Positions 6,428-7,054 of a stretch of DNA of 7,054 nt are shown one piece after another. The notes beneath the pieces were generated by a model that worked only from the letters and a program-made list of their open reading frames with translations, was not told where the DNA came from and did no database searches. Made by a program: the position numbers and the translations under genes. Source of the DNA: an uncultured Collinsella sp. (GTDB taxonomy: Bacteria > Actinomycetota > Coriobacteriia > Coriobacteriales > Coriobacteriaceae); assembly GCA_900752475.1 (NCBI GenBank), contig CAADVJ010000001.1, positions 1 through 7,054 on the forward strand. The letters are read 5' to 3'. The stretch's first letter is position 1; every line of letters starts with the position of its first letter.

Positions 6428-6443
6428 TTCCGCTGACGCGGAA
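6428..6443 (-). repeat. Small hairpin just upstream of the kdgT ribosome binding site
   Basis: TTCCGC (6428-6433) and GCGGAA (6438-6443) form a 6-bp stem with a 4-base loop. It ends two bases from the Shine-Dalgarno at 6421-6425. It could affect ribosome access or be an operator, but there is no direct evidence of function. Confidence 0.4.
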
Positions 6444-6557
6444 CAAAAGCCCACGTCATGCTTTGCTACAGTAAAGTTTGACCATGGTACCAGAAGAAGC
6501 AGACCGCCTCGGTGAGAAATTCGATTCGTTAGGCCGGGACGATAACGCGTCCTGCTC

Positions 6558-6881
6558 CTATACGAGGCTCAAAACGATATAGAACACGATGCCCGAAACG
6601 CAGCACCACAACATCGACTTTGTCTTGATTGCCACCGCCACGACGCCGGTGGCCGCAATCCAGGGAACCAAGGCAGGCCAGAGTCCCGCGTCGAACACGC
6701 CGGGGTTCACCAAGTCGTTGGCGACCAGCGCGGCAAAGGCAGCGGGCGGGATATAGCCCAGGGCCTCGGTAATGCAGGGCGACAGGGTCCGCCCGCGCAA
6801 GGCGAACGCCGGCGCGATGCGAAAGAACGCGATAGCAGCCCACGACGACAGCCACAGAACCAAGAACTCGTTAACGGGCAT
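6558..6881 (-). CDS. azlD: AzlD-family subunit of a branched-chain amino acid exporter
   Basis: This small inner-membrane protein has 107 residues, the usual AzlD size. It has about four hydrophobic helices near 4-21, 40-56, 67-86 and 88-104. The family pattern is clear: FFRIAPAFALRGR at 19-31, then ALGYIPPAAFAALVAND near 40-56. AzlD acts with AzlC, the larger subunit, in export of branched-chain or related amino acids. The exact substrate here is inferred from family. ATG 6881 is chosen because GGAAGAGG (6897-6890) lies eight bases upstream, and the conserved sequence starts right after it. An ATG ten codons upstream and a farther in-frame start at 6962 lie within azlC and only add unconserved sequence. 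The start overlaps the end of azlC by 11 bases, which implies one mRNA and translational coupling. No clear terminator follows. Confidence 0.88.
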   Translation of the reverse strand: MPVNEFLVLWLSSWAAIAFFRIAPAFALRGRTLSPCITEALGYIPPAAFAALVANDLVNPGVFDAGLWPALVPWIAATGVVAVAIKTKSMLWCCVSGIVFYIVLSLV

Positions 6882-7053
6882 CGCGGGCACCTCTTCCGTC
6901 AAATACAGCATCGCACGCCAACGCAATGGCAATGCCGGCCACGACGCTTGCCGGCACGGCAATATTCGTGAGGCCCAAGAACTTGCATACGGCGACGGAC
7001 ACCGCGCCCGAAACCGCCGCGACCACGTTGCCGCGCGACAGCCGCTGCGAAAA
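6871..7053 (-). CDS. azlC: AzlC-family transporter, C-terminal 60 residues only
   Basis: The frame enters from the right edge of the window and ends at TAA 6871-6873. The 60 visible residues include one or two hydrophobic stretches, VVAAVSGAVSVAVCKFLGL and IAVPASVVAGIAIALACDAV, separated by a short polar loop. They end in a charged tail (FDGRGARDAR). This fits the final helices of AzlC, the large subunit of the AzlCD amino-acid exporter. The fragment is too short to identify alone. The call rests mainly on its 11-base overlap with azlD, which is the usual gene order. The 5' part lies beyond the window. Confidence 0.75.
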   Translation of the reverse strand, partial: FSQRLSRGNVVAAVSGAVSVAVCKFLGLTNIAVPASVVAGIAIALACDAVFDGRGARDAR

Positions 7054-7054
7054 G

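Larger units (their letters stand above)
6417..6557. other. Gap between azlD and kdgT
   Basis: These 141 bases carry no gene. They hold a weak GGACG/CGTCC hairpin (6537-6552) without a T run, an ACCATGGT palindrome (6481-6488), and the hairpin just before the kdgT ribosome binding site. I find no clear terminator after azlD and no convincing promoter for kdgT, so cotranscription from azlC through kdgT cannot be excluded. Confidence 0.5.

Noticed and set aside
6417..6446. TTG at 6446 as the kdgT start
   Set aside because: It would add ten unconserved residues read through the upstream hairpin. ATG 6416 has a ribosome binding site and fits the family length.
6529..6855. Minus-strand 108-codon frame overlapping azlD
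   Set aside because: It is a shifted reading of azlD. The azlD frame has the hydrophobic helices and family motifs, and this one is Arg-rich and not membrane-like.

Overview
This 7,054-base window is GC-rich, with strong G/C preference at third codon positions. It carries a large single-chain PurL, an EamA-family exporter, a membrane GGDEF protein, a KdgT-family permease and an AzlC/AzlD pair. The style fits a gut Coriobacteriia, most likely Collinsella or a close relative. That assignment is an inference from codon use and protein flavour; no rRNA or other marker is present.

Layout. On the + strand, bases 1-2838 are the 3' three-quarters of purL (purine biosynthesis), closed by a strong hairpin terminator at 2877-2912. 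A ten-helix EamA/DMT transporter follows at 2938-3873 behind its own Shine-Dalgarno. All remaining genes lie on the - strand. A 17-bp stem at 4020-4061, flanked by short T runs on both strands, separates the convergent EamA and GGDEF genes. The GGDEF gene (4141-5205) has seven predicted membrane helices and an intact GGDEF motif, but an in-frame TAA removes its last 25 codons, which can still be read downstream to a stop at 4063-4065. Upstream of it is a 188-base gap with three inverted repeats, two of which look like tandem terminators for kdgT (5394-6416). After a 141-base gap come azlD (6558-6881) and the 3' end of azlC (6871-7053), overlapping by 11 bases.

How the genes relate. AzlC and AzlD are expected to form one amino-acid exporter. 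KdgT would import 2-keto-3-deoxygluconate, but no enzyme of that pathway is in view. PurL, the EamA exporter and the GGDEF protein look like unrelated neighbours. I see no CRISPR array, transposase, tRNA, rRNA or phage gene. I do not see a new multi-gene system. The most noteworthy observation is the nonsense-truncated diguanylate cyclase. Secondary points are a coding-like orphan fragment at 3909-3986 and the hairpin-rich leader between kdgT and the GGDEF gene.
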